This document shows positions 9,623 through 20,244 of a DNA stretch of 20,244 nt, piece by piece. The translations under genes were made by a program, and so were the position numbers. Location of the stretch: the NCBI GenBank assembly GCA_000310025.1, contig FN649731.1, forward strand, positions 2,020,794 through 2,041,037, in the 5' to 3' direction. The notes under the pieces are model-generated. The model had not been told where the DNA came from. It saw only the letters and a program-made list of their open reading frames with translations, and made no database searches. Numbering within the stretch: the first letter of the stretch is position 1; each line of letters opens with the position of its first letter. This DNA is from Ectocarpus siliculosus. Its lineage: Eukaryota; Sar; Phaeophyceae; Ectocarpales; Ectocarpaceae.

Positions 9623-10009
9623 GCGGAGGGGATCTTCTGTAGACCCCGGCTCTGCCAAAGGTAGCTGATGGGCAGCTCCGAAGTTGGGTATGCTTACATA
9701 TAGGGTAAACATTGTGAAAAAGCGGGAATTGGCCTCTGTGCTGTGTTGTCTAGATTATTGGGGACAGGTGACTTGGGCATATCTTCCGATGCAACAGCCA
9801 AACAAAATAATACTTTCCGCGTTATGAACCAGTAGTTTTTGTATAATTGGTATCGTAGCTTGCCTCGGGCAACCGTGCTGGTCCTCTAGGATTTATTTAT
9901 TTTTATTAGGTGGTATGAGGTGCTGCAGGTGCGAGAAGGAGGTGGATAATAATGTGGTAAATTCCAAGTTAAGCGGGTGTCAAACAGGCACAACTTTATG
10001 GTCGAAGGA

Positions 10010-11870
10010 GCGCACGCGAATAACAAGAAAAAATCCTGATGTGTCCGTCCAAACACGGCGGAATAATCTATCACGCATCACGTGGCAGAGGTGTGCCCCG
10101 AACCTCTCGTTGGCAGGCTTGCCCTGGACTCGAGGCATGAAATGATGTATGTGTATGTCGGACAGCGGGGCTTCAATTTCATGGCAGGTAGTAGGCAACT
10201 ATACGCGCAAACATGTCGAGATCAGAGGTAAACTGCTGTCTGTGCAATGGATGATGTGTTCCGCCGAGAAGTCAACAACAATTGATATGCGCGCGCGTCA
10301 ACAAGTAGAGAGCATGGATAATTACCCATCATATTCATCATAATATGTGCGTGATGTAGCTGGTGAAGATATTGTCAAAGGAGCCGACAAAGAACATCAT
10401 GCGCGCGCGAAAAAAAAAACAGAACAAACAATGTAACCGCCGACACGCGGCGGAACAAGTAGCCCCCGCCTGGCAGGTACAGGTGTGCCCCGACCCTGAC
10501 GTTGGCAGGCTGCTCCCGGCCTCGAAAAAGGTAATAATCCCGTTGAAGATTGGAATTTGATGGCAGGTAGGCAACTATATACATACGCACGCACGTGCAA
10601 GTTGGTCGAGATCGGATTTAATTTGTTATTTATTGTAGAATGGATGGATGGATGGATGGATGGATGGATGGATGGATGATGATAAGGATGTGTTCCAACG
10701 AGAAGAGAAAGTGGTTCACCACCGCTTATCATCCCAGTTCGATCCGAAGGAGAACGTATCCGCTCTAATTTCGTCAAATGAATGCGCGCGCCAACAGTAA
10801 CTGTCGAAATGCTGCAAAACATCCTCCACGGTGAAGGTGACTGAGGTGTGCCCCTAACCTCTCGTTGGCAGGATAATCCCATCGTCACATACATCTATTG
10901 TCGACGCGCAGAGCGATTATTTGAATCTATCTGTGGGAGTGCTTTTTATGCGTGAAACTTTGTGCACCCATCACCAGTCAATGCTGTGAAGTTGGTGGTG
11001 TATGAATCATCACCAATCAGTCACAATGAATGCATGGATGTGTTCCGACGACGAAAAAAGAGAGTGTTCAGTCATCAAGTGTTGTCAAGTTGTTGATGTC
11101 TAATGTACCAAATTATACAAGATAACACAAAACCCCTTGGGTAACGGGAATGCAAGGCCGAGTTTATGCTTTAATGCCGGGCAACCACCCAACCAAGGAA
11201 ACACAACTAACTTTATTTGTCCCCCACCTTCTTGGCCTTGGTATCAACATCTACAGCTCTCATTGTCAATCCGATATATAGATTGGATAGGGTGGTCGCC
11301 GACAAACATATAAATGGGCGCGCCCGTAAAATACAAGAAAATAACTGTAACCGCCAAACGCGGTGGAATGAGGCCGACATACATCTATATGCGCGCGCGT
11401 AACAACAAAATAACTGTAACCATCACATGCGGCGGAATAAGCACACTCTTTTTACGCGGTGCAGGTGACAGAGGAGGTGTGCCCCTAACCTCTCGTTGGC
11501 AGGCTAATCCCTGGCGAACCCCGTTGTAGAATGGAAATAGCAGGTAGGGATCTATTACACACGTTGGGGTTATTGTACAACAATGGAGGATGCATGAATG
11601 GATGGCTGTGTTCCGACGAATGAAAGAAAGCCATCAATCATCAAGTTGTCACGTGTGCATGCGAAGTGCGGCGGGACATGCTCTCGCGTCGGATGTTGCA
11701 GCGGTGTGGCCCGAACCTCTCGTTGGCAGGCTAAATAGGTAGACACACAGTCACTCCAGCGTCGAACGGGCTGTGCACCCTGTTGTAGATTGAACGAGGC
11801 TTCACTTTGATGGCGGGTAGGCTAACGTTTAGGCGAAAATTCGTCGAGATCGGAGCAATTTGGTGCCGGA
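10010..11870. repeat. Array of five degenerate long repeats with a conserved core
   Basis: Five copies of one pattern lie in the same orientation. The best-conserved part runs from GGTGTG to CCTCTCGTTGGCAGG at 10090-10117, 10482-10509, 10845-10872, 11476-11503 and 11703-11730. Other shared blocks keep their order around the core: a run of alternating GCGCGC; AACTGTAACCGCC; GCGGCGGAATAAG; then after the core GGCAGGTAGGCAACTATA, GTCGAGATCGGA and GATGTGTTCCGACGAGAAG. Core spacing is 392, 363, 631 and 227 bases, so units have gained and lost segments; unit 4 has a doubled AACTGTAACC/GCGG block. No conserved open frame spans the units. It could be an old satellite, a decayed tandem element or a cluster of noncoding RNA genes. 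Confidence 0.8.
10641..10678. repeat. (TGGA)n microsatellite
   Basis: About 9.5 TGGA units lie inside repeat unit 2, at the place where units 1 and 4 have only a short ATGGATG. This suggests local expansion of a seed already present in the unit. Confidence 0.95.
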
Positions 11871-12342
11871 AGCACCTGCTGCATGCTCGTGTTTCGTGCT
11901 TGAAAGGCCGATCACCGACACAGCCAAACATGAACGCAGGAGGCGCCAATCAAGCTGAAACTTGCTGAGGGCGTCCAAAATAGTGCAGGATGGCCGATGG
12001 TCTGATTCCTCGCGCCTCGGGCGTTCAGGTCAGAAAAGTGCGTGGTTCGGAGCTTCGGAGTGAACGTGATCATTCATTCACTCACATGTTTTTTACCGTT
12101 CTGTGAGACCTCTTTAGACCGTAACGGTCTCCTAGAGGAATTCATTCTCAGCCCACATGTACTGGAGTATTGTAAAGTGTTGGGGGGGTTGCGTTTCTTG
12201 TAGGACAGTGTGAAGTGTGAAGACACCAATCAATTAAGCGTTAAACCTTGTTTTTTGTGCTCTTCTTTTTCGCAAATTGGTCCGGTTTGCGTGTGTGTGA
12301 AGTCAACAATTCATCACGTATCATATTTATACATTTTTCTAG
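11871..12342. other. Gene-free stretch after the repeat array
   Basis: No coding region is convincing here. It contains the imperfect palindrome at 12109-12138, and AT-rich sequence precedes the acceptor-like site at 12342. Confidence 0.5.
12109..12138. repeat. Imperfect palindrome
   Basis: AGACCGT (12116-12122) pairs with ACGGTCT (12124-12130). Outer CCTCT (12109-12113) pairs with AGAGG (12134-12138). There is no adjacent T-run, and no gene was found for which it could be a terminator. Confidence 0.7.
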
Positions 12343-12540
12343 AACAAGCGTGAGAAGCGTGAAGCGGAAACGCTTATGCCTCGAGTGCAACAAAGAAGAA
12401 CGAAGAGGCGAGATCATCTCGATTTCGGAGATACTGGAAAGGGTGCCCTTAGCGGCTTGACTGCAAACCAGTTACGGTCCCGTATTTGTTCCGAATGCCC
12501 GAAGGCCGGTTCTCTCCTGGAAGTTCACACGTCGAAGTGA
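12343..12540 (+). CDS. Possible exon, unknown product
   Basis: The frame opens after an acceptor-like TTTTTCTAG and runs 65 codons to TGA. It starts NKREKREAETLMPRVQQRRT, is strongly basic in its first third, and has a Cys pair (RICSECPKAGSLL) near the end. No partner exon or family was recognised. It could equally be decayed element sequence. Confidence 0.2.
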   Translation, partial: NKREKREAETLMPRVQQRRTKRRDHLDFGDTGKGALSGLTANQLRSRICSECPKAGSLLEVHTSK

Positions 12541-14397
12541 ACTATTGGGCTATCCTCCGCTCAAGATAGTCGTCGTCGACATCGTGGCAGTCTCGACCAA
12601 CCGGAAGTTTTACTTCTACAAACTAAATGAATGCGAAGGTCGGGTACGACACGATGGGAATCGGGAATTAACGAATTAACGAAACCGGTGGACGCAGACC
12701 AGCAGTGTCGAACGGTGTACCAACACAGAGTTGGCCACGAGTGTGGTGGACCACCGGTATCTTAACGGCAGCGCACTTATACTCCGGTAGCGGTATCCGG
12801 TGGGGCTCTAGGCTAATCTAGAGATAGAGGACGAGAGGTGGCAACAAAAGCACGAAAGAAATTGACACCAATATGATTGGGTTGACCATGAATGGTTATT
12901 GGCACGGAAATATGGAAGCTACTACACCAACACAGCGAAACTTCGAATTATTTCTGACTGACGCATTCATCCGCACCACCATGCGAAAACCAGATTGGTT
13001 GGCGTTGCTGCTGCAGCAGCACAACCCGCGAATAACTTCCCTGGGCCCCACCCTAGAATAACCCGGGCTCTTCTAGTCGCATGACCGCATCCAGCAGTCA
13101 AACGCCACGTCTTTACAGGAGAAAATTGGGTGTATCTCCCAAACCCGCTTGCCCATCGATCCCAAGTCCCCGTTCACAGAACAAGCGAAGTGCATGCAAT
13201 TTCGGGCGAAACAAGGCAGACAACGTGGTTGTCCCTATAAAGTTGTGTATCAGCTACGTCACAAACAAACAGCCCTTCCGCCGCCATTGTCCCCCTCAAT
13301 TCCATGTACCCACCTTCGGCTCCTCCAACCCCCCGTTGTCGTGTGCATTCTTCCCCTTACGCACGTCCCCTGCTCCCCCTACATGCAAGGTGTGGCCGTC
13401 AAAATTTCTACAAAACGACCTACATTCCATAAAGTTCCCCGTACGTCCATTGATCATGGGAAATAACTAGTCTAACTCAAAACACCCCGCTCCGTCCGGT
13501 CTCCTCAAAGCCGCGGTCAACATCAAACTCAGGGCAACCTGTAACCTAAATCAAAATCGCGTAGCCACTAGCTCTTCCTCTTCGACGGACGTTAGCCTGT
13601 CTGGATGGCAGAGATCCTTCTTGCCTCCGGGGGTGATACTCGTCGAATGCTGTTCAAAAAAAAAATGAATGTTCTCCCTGCGATCAAGTTCCGAGGTGTA
13701 GAGAAACTACACGGGACATGCGGTTTGAACCAAACACAATTCGTGTGAAACTGGGGTTGGTTGCGTCTCTAATGTCCTTTCGCAGGAACAACGAGGGAGG
13801 GGAGAGAGAGTGGCAACCACAGCGCACTTTGTGAGGACCCTGTCAACAAACTCAAACGCAACCACGGATGAAGCCCCATGGTGAAATATCCTCCGAAAAA
13901 GTCCTACCAGAGGGGTTACGCCCCGGTAACATCGGGTACGCGACCGCTTAGGTCCCAATGTTTTTCTAAAAATATATCAATCGACGGAAGTATTTGAACA
14001 GAATGAAAGCAACGGCATCGCCGTGCTTGTCCCGAGAACAGTTTTTCTATACACGATAAATTCGAAAAGTTACAGGAGGCTACGCGGTTCTCCAAGCCGC
14101 AAGTCGCCTACTAATTTTTCACCCACAATCGTAGTTGCAAGCCCCCGTCTGCACCTAATGCATCCTTCGCCTATCCACGACCAACTCTGTACGCCCCTTG
14201 AAAACAATATCTTGACTCTAGAACCACAAGAAGTATGATCTCGCCTGCTTTTTAAGGGCCATGAAAGCAACGGAAGCGATTTTGAAGACGTTATCCTGAA
14301 TCATCTATATTTCTCCTTTTTCTCGTTGTGTAGACGCCACATCAAGGACCACAGACAGCAGTGGGAGTCATGTTGAGGCTTGTCCAGCTTCCGCAGC
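12541..14397. other. Long stretch without a supported gene
   Basis: Open frames here are short and unlike proteins. One acceptor-like site (TCCTTTCGCAG, ending at 13786) is followed by about 94 open bases and a donor-like TG/GTGAAA, which could be an isolated plus-strand exon. A strong pyrimidine tract ending GTTGTGTAG at 14333 may be the acceptor of a 5' untranslated exon for the next candidate gene. Confidence 0.4.
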
Positions 14398-15048
14398 ATG
14401 ACAAGCGATCTCAATAGCCAGGAGGCCAAGTACGAAGGTGCACCGATTCCGGTAAAAGTAACTTGACGGACACCTTGGGGATCGGGTCCTCCTTGACACA
14501 AGCGTGGTGGAAGGGACAAAAACATGATACATACTAGCGGCAGGCTGCAGCAGCGATTAGAGCGTAGAGCTGTCGCTTTCGTGCATGCGGCGGCCGCGTA
14601 CTTCAAGCTGGCGATTCAGCCTCCCAATATCCCGTTCTCCCTAACAGCAGCAGCACTCCGTAACAATTGCGCCGGACTGGCTGTATTTCTTGCCACCCGC
14701 GACGTAAACCTTCGTCAGATTCACAACGTCAAACACGCGGCATTGATGTTGATCGGGGGTGGAGGAGAGGGGCGAAAAATTGACCCCGAGGACTACGTAG
14801 TGAGAGCGAGGGCCTCACTCACCCGTTCAATCCTGCGAGCTACCTACGCCAGCCTCACCACCACCTACACGGCAGTACCACAACGACCGCTTATCCGCTG
14901 TGGCTGTGAGTACGACGTTGCTCATGCCATCTTCACCGAAAAAAAACTGGTTGTTCAAGCTGTGACAAGCCCCAGGAAAGGAAGTGGGAAAAAAGTATGC
15001 ATATGCTACTGTAGTTTTCTGTTTCGACGTCTAGTCAAACTATTCTGA
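14398..15048 (+). CDS. Possible two-exon gene of unknown function
   Basis: The ATG at 14398 opens an 18-codon exon (MTSDLNSQEAKYEGAPIP) ending at a donor CCG/GTAAAA (14452), phase 0. The next open frame, from a phase-0 acceptor CTGCAG at 14550, runs to TGA at 15048. It is Ala-rich (VAFVHAAAAYFKLAIQPP) with a Gly-rich turn (IGGGGEGRKIDPEDY), and third positions favour G or C. No family was recognised. The pyrimidine tract before the acceptor is poor, and further donors lie inside (for example GTGAGT near 14905), so exon limits are uncertain. Its 3' end would overlap the last exon of the opposite WW gene by about 40 bases. Confidence 0.3.
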
Positions 15049-17090
15049 AGGTGGTGGAAACACACCACGTGTCTCCAGCAGTTCCTCCCGATGCACGTTC
15101 CAGCTTGGAGAAATTATCGCCGTTGTTAGGGGATTACATGAAGGTGGCCAGCCGATTAAGGCGGTCGATACTACTAGCCGAAGCAACACAGCAGTCGCTC
15201 ACCAGTCGTTCGTCGCACGGGCAGCAGCAAATACAAGGGAAGAATGCGATGGCAATCAAGCACGTGACGATGCCGCAGTACTTCTCTCGGACCCATGCAC
15301 CGCCTGGAGGGGCGTTCGGAGGAGTGTTGTCCGTCTCCTGCACCACAACTATCTGCTCATGTTTCGCCAGAACGTGCCCGAACACAATAAGGTTTCATTA
15401 TGCCAGCCAAGGTCCAGAAAGATTTTCTCAGGCAAACGTATTCATGAGTTGGATTGCCGTCATCCTTCAATGAACCGCGCATCGCTTTCGAGAGTCAGCA
15501 CCATTCCTGCTCAGCATGGGGTGCCGCCAACCGTCGGACGTACTTGGACATATGTGTGCCCAAGACGTGGCGGAACCCCCCCCCCCTTTCGCATTGGTGT
15601 TTCGTGCCCGCCGTTTTTCGCCGAGTTTTGCCGGGGGCGTTGGGGGGCGGAGCTATTCTCCCGTCAAGACGAAAGTCCAATTGACCACATGCTAAAGTTG
15701 TCCTGGTGGTTTGAACTTGACCCGTCAGGCTTCACTTACCGTAGGGCCGATGCCAGGCTGCTGCTGACGCGGGGTATCAACCCGAGTTGGTTGCACGCCG
15801 ACGTACCGTGGTAAAAGTCGCGCGGAAAAGTGGAACCCGGCAGCAGGTGTTCGTGTGAAAGCAGTAGACGGTGCAAGAACATGAAACAGCCGGCAGTGAG
15901 CGGTATGCATGTACATCGTGCGATATACCGATGGACTACTGTAGCGCAGAGACGACCGTCTACTGCATTGCGAGATACAAGACAGCACCTGGTGATGAAA
16001 TCTTATGTTACCTGCTGCACCAGTTGATTTTGGTGGACGGCCTGCTGCTGGTGGACTGTGTCAACTTTCTGAACGGCTGGCACGGCAGTGGCCTGCACCA
16101 CTTGTGCGGGGTAGACGCTACTACCCGGTGGTTGGTAGGTTGCCGGCGGTGCACTGGCGGTGGGTGAGGCAGGAGGATCCCACTGGGTCTGTTGAGTTTG
16201 ATGGTTTACGTCTGGCATAGGAAGTGTCGCAGGGGTAGAACAACAGTTATTTTTTGTTAGGCTGTTCGTTGCAAGCAACCGTAGTGATACGCTACACGTG
16301 CCCACAACCCTAACACACAGGCCAATATCTCTGCGCCTTCTTTCTACGGTTGCTGCTGGGCAAAGCACACCCGATGCAACAGACACAAGAGCTTTGATTC
16401 CTGTGTATCTCTCTCTACCGATCACCATTCATTCGCTAAGCCCCTTGTGAGGTCCGGCACCTCGACCAAATCTGTGCGACACTGAGCCTACACCTCCCGG
16501 GACTCTACTGCTGTGGCGATTGTCTCTCCACCGACGGCGGCCGCACACGCACAGAGAGCCGTGCGTGTGAGCACCTCCTCCATTCTGATAAGCTGCACAT
16601 GGGAGGAGAGGCATCCCTTCTAGGGACATCTCAAGACACCCCTTTACATAGGGCAGTACATTCAGTACAGTGGTAATGACGAACATGACGAATCTGGGGG
16701 CCGGATTTTGCCCTTCGTAATATTACAGACAAGTAAATATTAGCCTACAAGTCTGGTCTGATCTAACTTTAGAAGGTACCATTGTAAAGGACTCGACAAA
16801 CGAATTTCAGCCGTTTGAATATTGATGATACACTACTGTAGTCTTTGCTGTTGAGTTCAGTTCTTTGTTGAGGGATGACGTGCACACAACCTACACTACG
16901 TGGGACAACACGTCCGTCCCTCCTCGAATGCTCAAGAGGGAGCTACAGGAAGAAGACCTGCTGGAAGATGACTTGAGCCGGTGCCTACAGCAGCAGTTCG
17001 CCGGCATGGGACTAAGTAGGAGCATCAGTACTCACAGTAGACACGCCCGGAGGCATCCGTTCCGCTATCCCATCCTGGTGGCAAGTTCAT
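15006..17090 (-). CDS. WW-domain protein with Pro/Gln-rich linker and Cys-rich membrane motif, 5 exons
   Basis: Exons (5' to 3' on the minus strand): 17090-17036, 16211-16012, 15763-15740, 15337-15203, 15044-15006; about 150 residues. Residues 3-32 form a complete WW domain (LPPGW at 3-7, GRVYYVNH at 15-22, TQWDPP at 27-32). The domain is split by a phase-1 intron through Tyr19; joining the halves restores the YYVNH core, which strongly supports the model. WW domains bind proline-rich ligands. The linker (33-107) is rich in Pro, Gln, Ala and Val. Residues 108-138 hold W, then YCGIVTCLIAIAFFP and CICCCPCDER, a short hydrophobic segment with clustered cysteines likely to sit in or on a membrane and perhaps be palmitoylated. 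Exon 3 is a 24-base microexon (QQPGIGPT). The exon-4 acceptor and the basic 12-residue last exon are the weakest parts. The start ATG has G at -3; an in-frame acceptor about 25 bases upstream leaves an earlier exon possible. Confidence 0.75.
15766..15935 (-). promoter_or_regulatory. AG-exclusion zone before the microexon
   Basis: On the minus strand these 170 bases contain no AG dinucleotide; the next AGs are three in tandem (CAGCAGCAG) at the 5' edge of the 24-base exon. Such zones normally mark a distant branch point and are typical of regulated exons. Confidence 0.6.
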
Positions 17091-17197
17091 GACCGATGAT
17101 GATAAATAGCTAGGCTGTGAAAGCTATTCGCGATACCTCCCACGGGAAGAGTTACCCGGTAGCTTCGCCGTTCGCCGTCGTGTTGTTCCTTTTTCAG

Positions 17198-17972
17198 GCA
17201 GCGATTCGAAAGCCTTTGCTGAACATATCATTCCCGTACTATCTCCCCCAAGGTAAGTTACACAACAAAACATCAAGACAACACCGACAGCTTTCACTGC
17301 TGTACTACAGCAGTTGTTGTTGTTGCTGTCTTCACAGTATCGCTGCATGTATAGAGAGACGATCAGCCCGACAGTTACACACGAAACGGCATCGTATCGC
17401 CCGTCGATCTTTTTCTCAATTTTCTTTTCCCCAGCGTGTCTCTCTTCTTGTTGGCCACCGGCTAGTGACAGCTTTCGGTGTGATTGGACGCACCAGCCGG
17501 GGTCATGTGAAAATGCTTTTACTGCGCTCCACATGTGTGTCTGGTGTAGATGCAAAAATAAAGTTTAAGTTTTGTCTCCCACACGCTCAACATGCCATTC
17601 TGATTTTTTTCCGATTTTTTTTTGGTGTCCAGGTCGTCTGTCTTGTGCTCCACTCTGTACGGCGTGTAAGTTATCGCGCTTCAGAGTCATTCCAACTCCG
17701 TGCGATCGTCTGATGGTGTGTTTGTTCAGTCATACAATCCAACTGTCTGCCACTTTCTCCCAAACACGGTATAAACTGACTTGCTGTTGTTGCCGATGTA
17801 GTCTACAGCAGTAACCGTCTACATGTGCACACTTCGTCGACCACTTTGTTGACGACCCAGTATCCGGTGATGATGACTCCTCTCACACACGCTCTCACAC
17901 TGACTGATTTCCATGCTCTTTCAGAGGCCGAAAGTGAATTTCCGTGGTCACAAACTAACCCGAAGCTACGGA
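17198..17972 (+). other. Cluster of strong splice-like signals, gene not resolved
   Basis: Acceptors and donors of good quality occur on the plus strand: TTTTTCAG at 17197 with CCAAG/GTAAGT at 17252; GCTGTCTTCACAG at 17337; TTTTCCCCAG near 17433; GGTGTCCAG near 17632 with GTAAGT near 17666; GCTCTTTCAG near 17923. One frame (17117-17713) is open throughout but has a composition unlike a typical protein. I could not choose a frame. If real, the gene would be head-to-head with the WW gene, whose start is at 17090. Confidence 0.25.
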
Positions 17973-19792
17973 TTAAAAACAGAGCAGTCAATAGTTACAA
18001 TGGATGGGCTCGACTTCTCCAACCAAGAGGTGCCTTTCTTTGTCGTTTTCGGCAAGAGACACGAAAAATGGAATAAATGGAGGGAAAGGCGGACAGATGT
18101 ACTAAATATCTTCATCTACACTTTGGAACAAAGCAGGCCACTAATAATATGTCCAAGCTCGATTCGATGCGGAACGAAAAATTGCGCACACCCAAACACA
18201 AATCGGACCTGTGTCTTGGAGCTGTACGAAGAATACAAAAACCACACGCAAACCGACCAACACGCCTGTCTGGCAAAAACAAACTTAAAAATACTTTCAC
18301 GCAGGGCAACGAAATAACGACTGACTGTCATTAGGAGGAGACCACCCAAAACGAATGGGACGCTACTGCTTTTACCGCAGACTCCCATGCGATACGGAAA
18401 CGACTGCTGTGGCAAGTCTATGCTGGAGGCGAGAAGACAGACACAAAGAGACAAGCACGCGATGCGCCAACAACACGCAGCACCACCGACCGAGTCTGGT
18501 GAAGAAAATCGTACAAATTGCCCCATGCTTGATATGTAGCCGAATCGACTACCGTACCAGGGGTGTTGTGAAAGGGCCGCATTGAAACACAACACGAGCG
18601 TACCAAGTAGCATGGATGGCCACAATGAAACACAACACACCCTCTGACCTTGACCCGGCTGTCGCTGCCGTGGTCAACACTATTTCCAACTTGCTTTTTT
18701 GTCAACAATTGTGTGTGGCGACATCCAACCAATGCACAAAGAAGAATTTTCTCACACCCACCCGCCCCGCTTGAGAACGGCGAAGGCGCTTCATTCGCAG
18801 CATGGCTTCCGAAGCAACAGCAACACCGAAACCAAACAAAACCGTACCACTTCGCCAGGCGCTTGGACCAAGCCTTCTTGGTACATACATTGCGCAGATC
18901 ACATACCGACCGACCAAGTCTTCGTACACATATTGCGCGAACAGTGTGCCAAACCAAGGGGCAGCAGGCAGCACGTGACATTTACGGTGGCAGAAACCAT
19001 CAGCCCCGTCTTAGTATACATTACACGGTCAACACCCTGCCTATTGCGATCCCCCCCGCCCTCTCGCTCTGGTCGTCGTACAGCACTATACACGAGCGTA
19101 AAGGCCGGAAATGCTGGTAGATACAAGTACCAAACCAGCAGTTCCCCGCAAGGTAACCGCCACGTGCCGGCACAGGTAGACCAGCGGCATCACCTTTCCC
19201 CCCCCACGCACCCCGCCCCCTGTTTGCGAAATTATTCCTTCGGGTGCATACTCCGGTCCGCCTTGCAGCCCCTATTGATTTGCGCGCTGAGTCAAGACAC
19301 CTGCTTCAACATTTTTCGTTGCCGAAGAGAGACCTGCCCCCACTCTTCCTCCGTATCTACTGTACTTCTGTCGGTCCTCTTCAAAAACGGCGCACCAAAC
19401 AAACGCGACAGCCTTCGCACCGATCTCCGGCACGTAATACACTAGTCCCCACGAAAGGCGCGTGTCGATCGCCCCCTCGTTTGCTCCCGACCATGCCGGT
19501 CCCCGTCGCTGAGCATCGGTCTCGCCCCCCCCTCTGAACGTTCCACAATTTAGAGAGTGTCCGCAAGCCCCCCCCCCCCCCACCGAAATAGGAATAAATT
19601 CTAGCTCCGCTGCCCCGTCGCCGCACTACGGACTACTTTCCCCCCAGCAGCCTACATACAGGAGCAAAAATTCGGAAAGGGGGGAAATTTCCGAGTTCCG
19701 ACTCTCCTTCTCGAACATGACGGCCACAAACTCGGGAGGGGGCAACAAGGGCGGCGGCTGTCACGAATGGGTGGCGTCGTGAGCCTTGATTG
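17973..19792. other. Stretch without a supported gene
   Basis: Several long open frames occur on both strands, but none shows a recognisable motif, a consistent splice pattern or coding-like composition. A 13-base direct repeat, TGAAACACAACAC, occurs twice between about 18583 and 18640. C runs become more common toward the right edge. Confidence 0.5.
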
Positions 19793-20244
19793 CCCCCCCC
19801 CCCCCCCCAAAATTTAAAAAAAAAAAATCATGTTTTTCCCCTTGTGCCCTTTCCCTCCCCGACACCCGAAAATTCCTCCCCCCTTTTTCCCCCCCCCTCC
19901 CTCTGTCAACAACCACAACCACAACAAATTTGTTTAAAGAAGGGGCCCTAATTGCTGTAACCTAACCCCTCTGCCAAAAAAAACTTAAAAAGGAAGAAAC
20001 AAAGGGCCTCCTCCCCCTTAAAAAAAGAACGCGCCCCCCCCGGGGGGAAGGGTTTCTTTTTCTTAAAAAAAAATCAAACCCCCTTTGTTCGGGGGGGGAA
20101 AACCTAAAAAGGTAAAAAAAAAAAACGGAAAATCATAACTTACCTCCCCCTCCTGGGGAATAAACCCCAAAATTAACCTCTCCAAAAACCCGGGGGGGGG
20201 GGGAAAAAATAAAAGGGCCCGGGGGCCCTTAATGGTTTTCGCAA
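19793..20244. other. Homopolymer-rich, probably low-quality contig end
   Basis: The stretch starts with 16 C and goes on with alternating runs of A, C and G (12 G at 20192-20203, many runs of 7 or more) with almost no normal sequence between. This resembles the unreliable tail of sequencing reads rather than biology. Confidence 0.7.

Noticed and set aside
10010-11870. CRISPR array
   Set aside because: Spacing is hundreds of bases and irregular, the flanking sequence is also repeated, and the host is eukaryotic.
14596-15048. Viral or transposon origin for the 174-codon frame
   Set aside because: No polymerase, integrase or capsid motif is visible, so no such claim can be supported.
15051-15814. 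Two long overlapping plus-strand open frames (15051-15473 and about 15137-15814)
   Set aside because: They are antisense to the WW-gene exons at 15203-15337 and 15740-15763. The minus strand carries the recognisable CICCCPCDER motif with matching splice phases.
16865-17092. 75-codon plus-strand frame with an acidic helix-like stretch
   Set aside because: Its end is antisense to the first WW exon (LPPGW...GRVY), which has a GTGAGT donor and joins in phase to the second WW half.

Overview
This is nuclear DNA from an intron-rich eukaryote with roughly balanced base composition, most likely a brown alga or a related stramenopile. The evidence is split genes with GT-AG introns of several hundred bases, exons rich in G or C at third codon positions, long poly-C and poly-G runs, microsatellites, and no operon-like packing. 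The assignment is by style only; no marker gene fixes the species. All gene models below were assembled by hand from conserved motifs, splice consensus and matching intron phase.

Layout. (1) Positions 1-3485, plus strand: a four-exon LigB/DODA-type extradiol dioxygenase gene cut by the left edge. Its first visible intron holds a 1.5 kb transposon-like element with 565-base inverted arms (575-2095). (2) Positions 3486-4944: mostly noncoding, with a near-perfect 30-base hairpin at 3582-3659. (3) Positions 4945-8443, minus strand: a five-exon gene for a secreted, cysteine-rich, Frizzled-like protein with a hydrophobic, GPI-anchor-like end. All four introns are phase 0. (4) Positions 8444-9566: a possible small plus-strand gene that I do not recognise. 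(5) Positions 10010-11870: five degenerate copies of an undescribed repeat with a conserved core of about 28 bases. (6) Positions 11871-14397: no convincing gene. (7) Positions 14398-15048: a possible plus-strand gene of unknown function. (8) Positions 15006-17090, minus strand: a five-exon gene for a protein with an N-terminal WW domain, a Pro/Gln-rich linker and a cysteine-rich membrane motif. It includes a 24-base microexon preceded by a 170-base AG-free tract and three tandem AG acceptors. (9) Positions 17100-19792: splice-like signals but no settled gene. (10) Positions 19793-20244: homopolymer-dominated sequence that looks like a poor-quality contig end.

The three confident genes do not form an obvious pathway: one is a cytosolic-type aromatic ring-cleavage enzyme, one a cell-surface or secreted protein, and one a membrane-associated adaptor. 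The most unusual items are the intronic long-hairpin element, the Frizzled-like protein outside animals, the WW/Cys-rich membrane protein with its microexon, and the repeat array.
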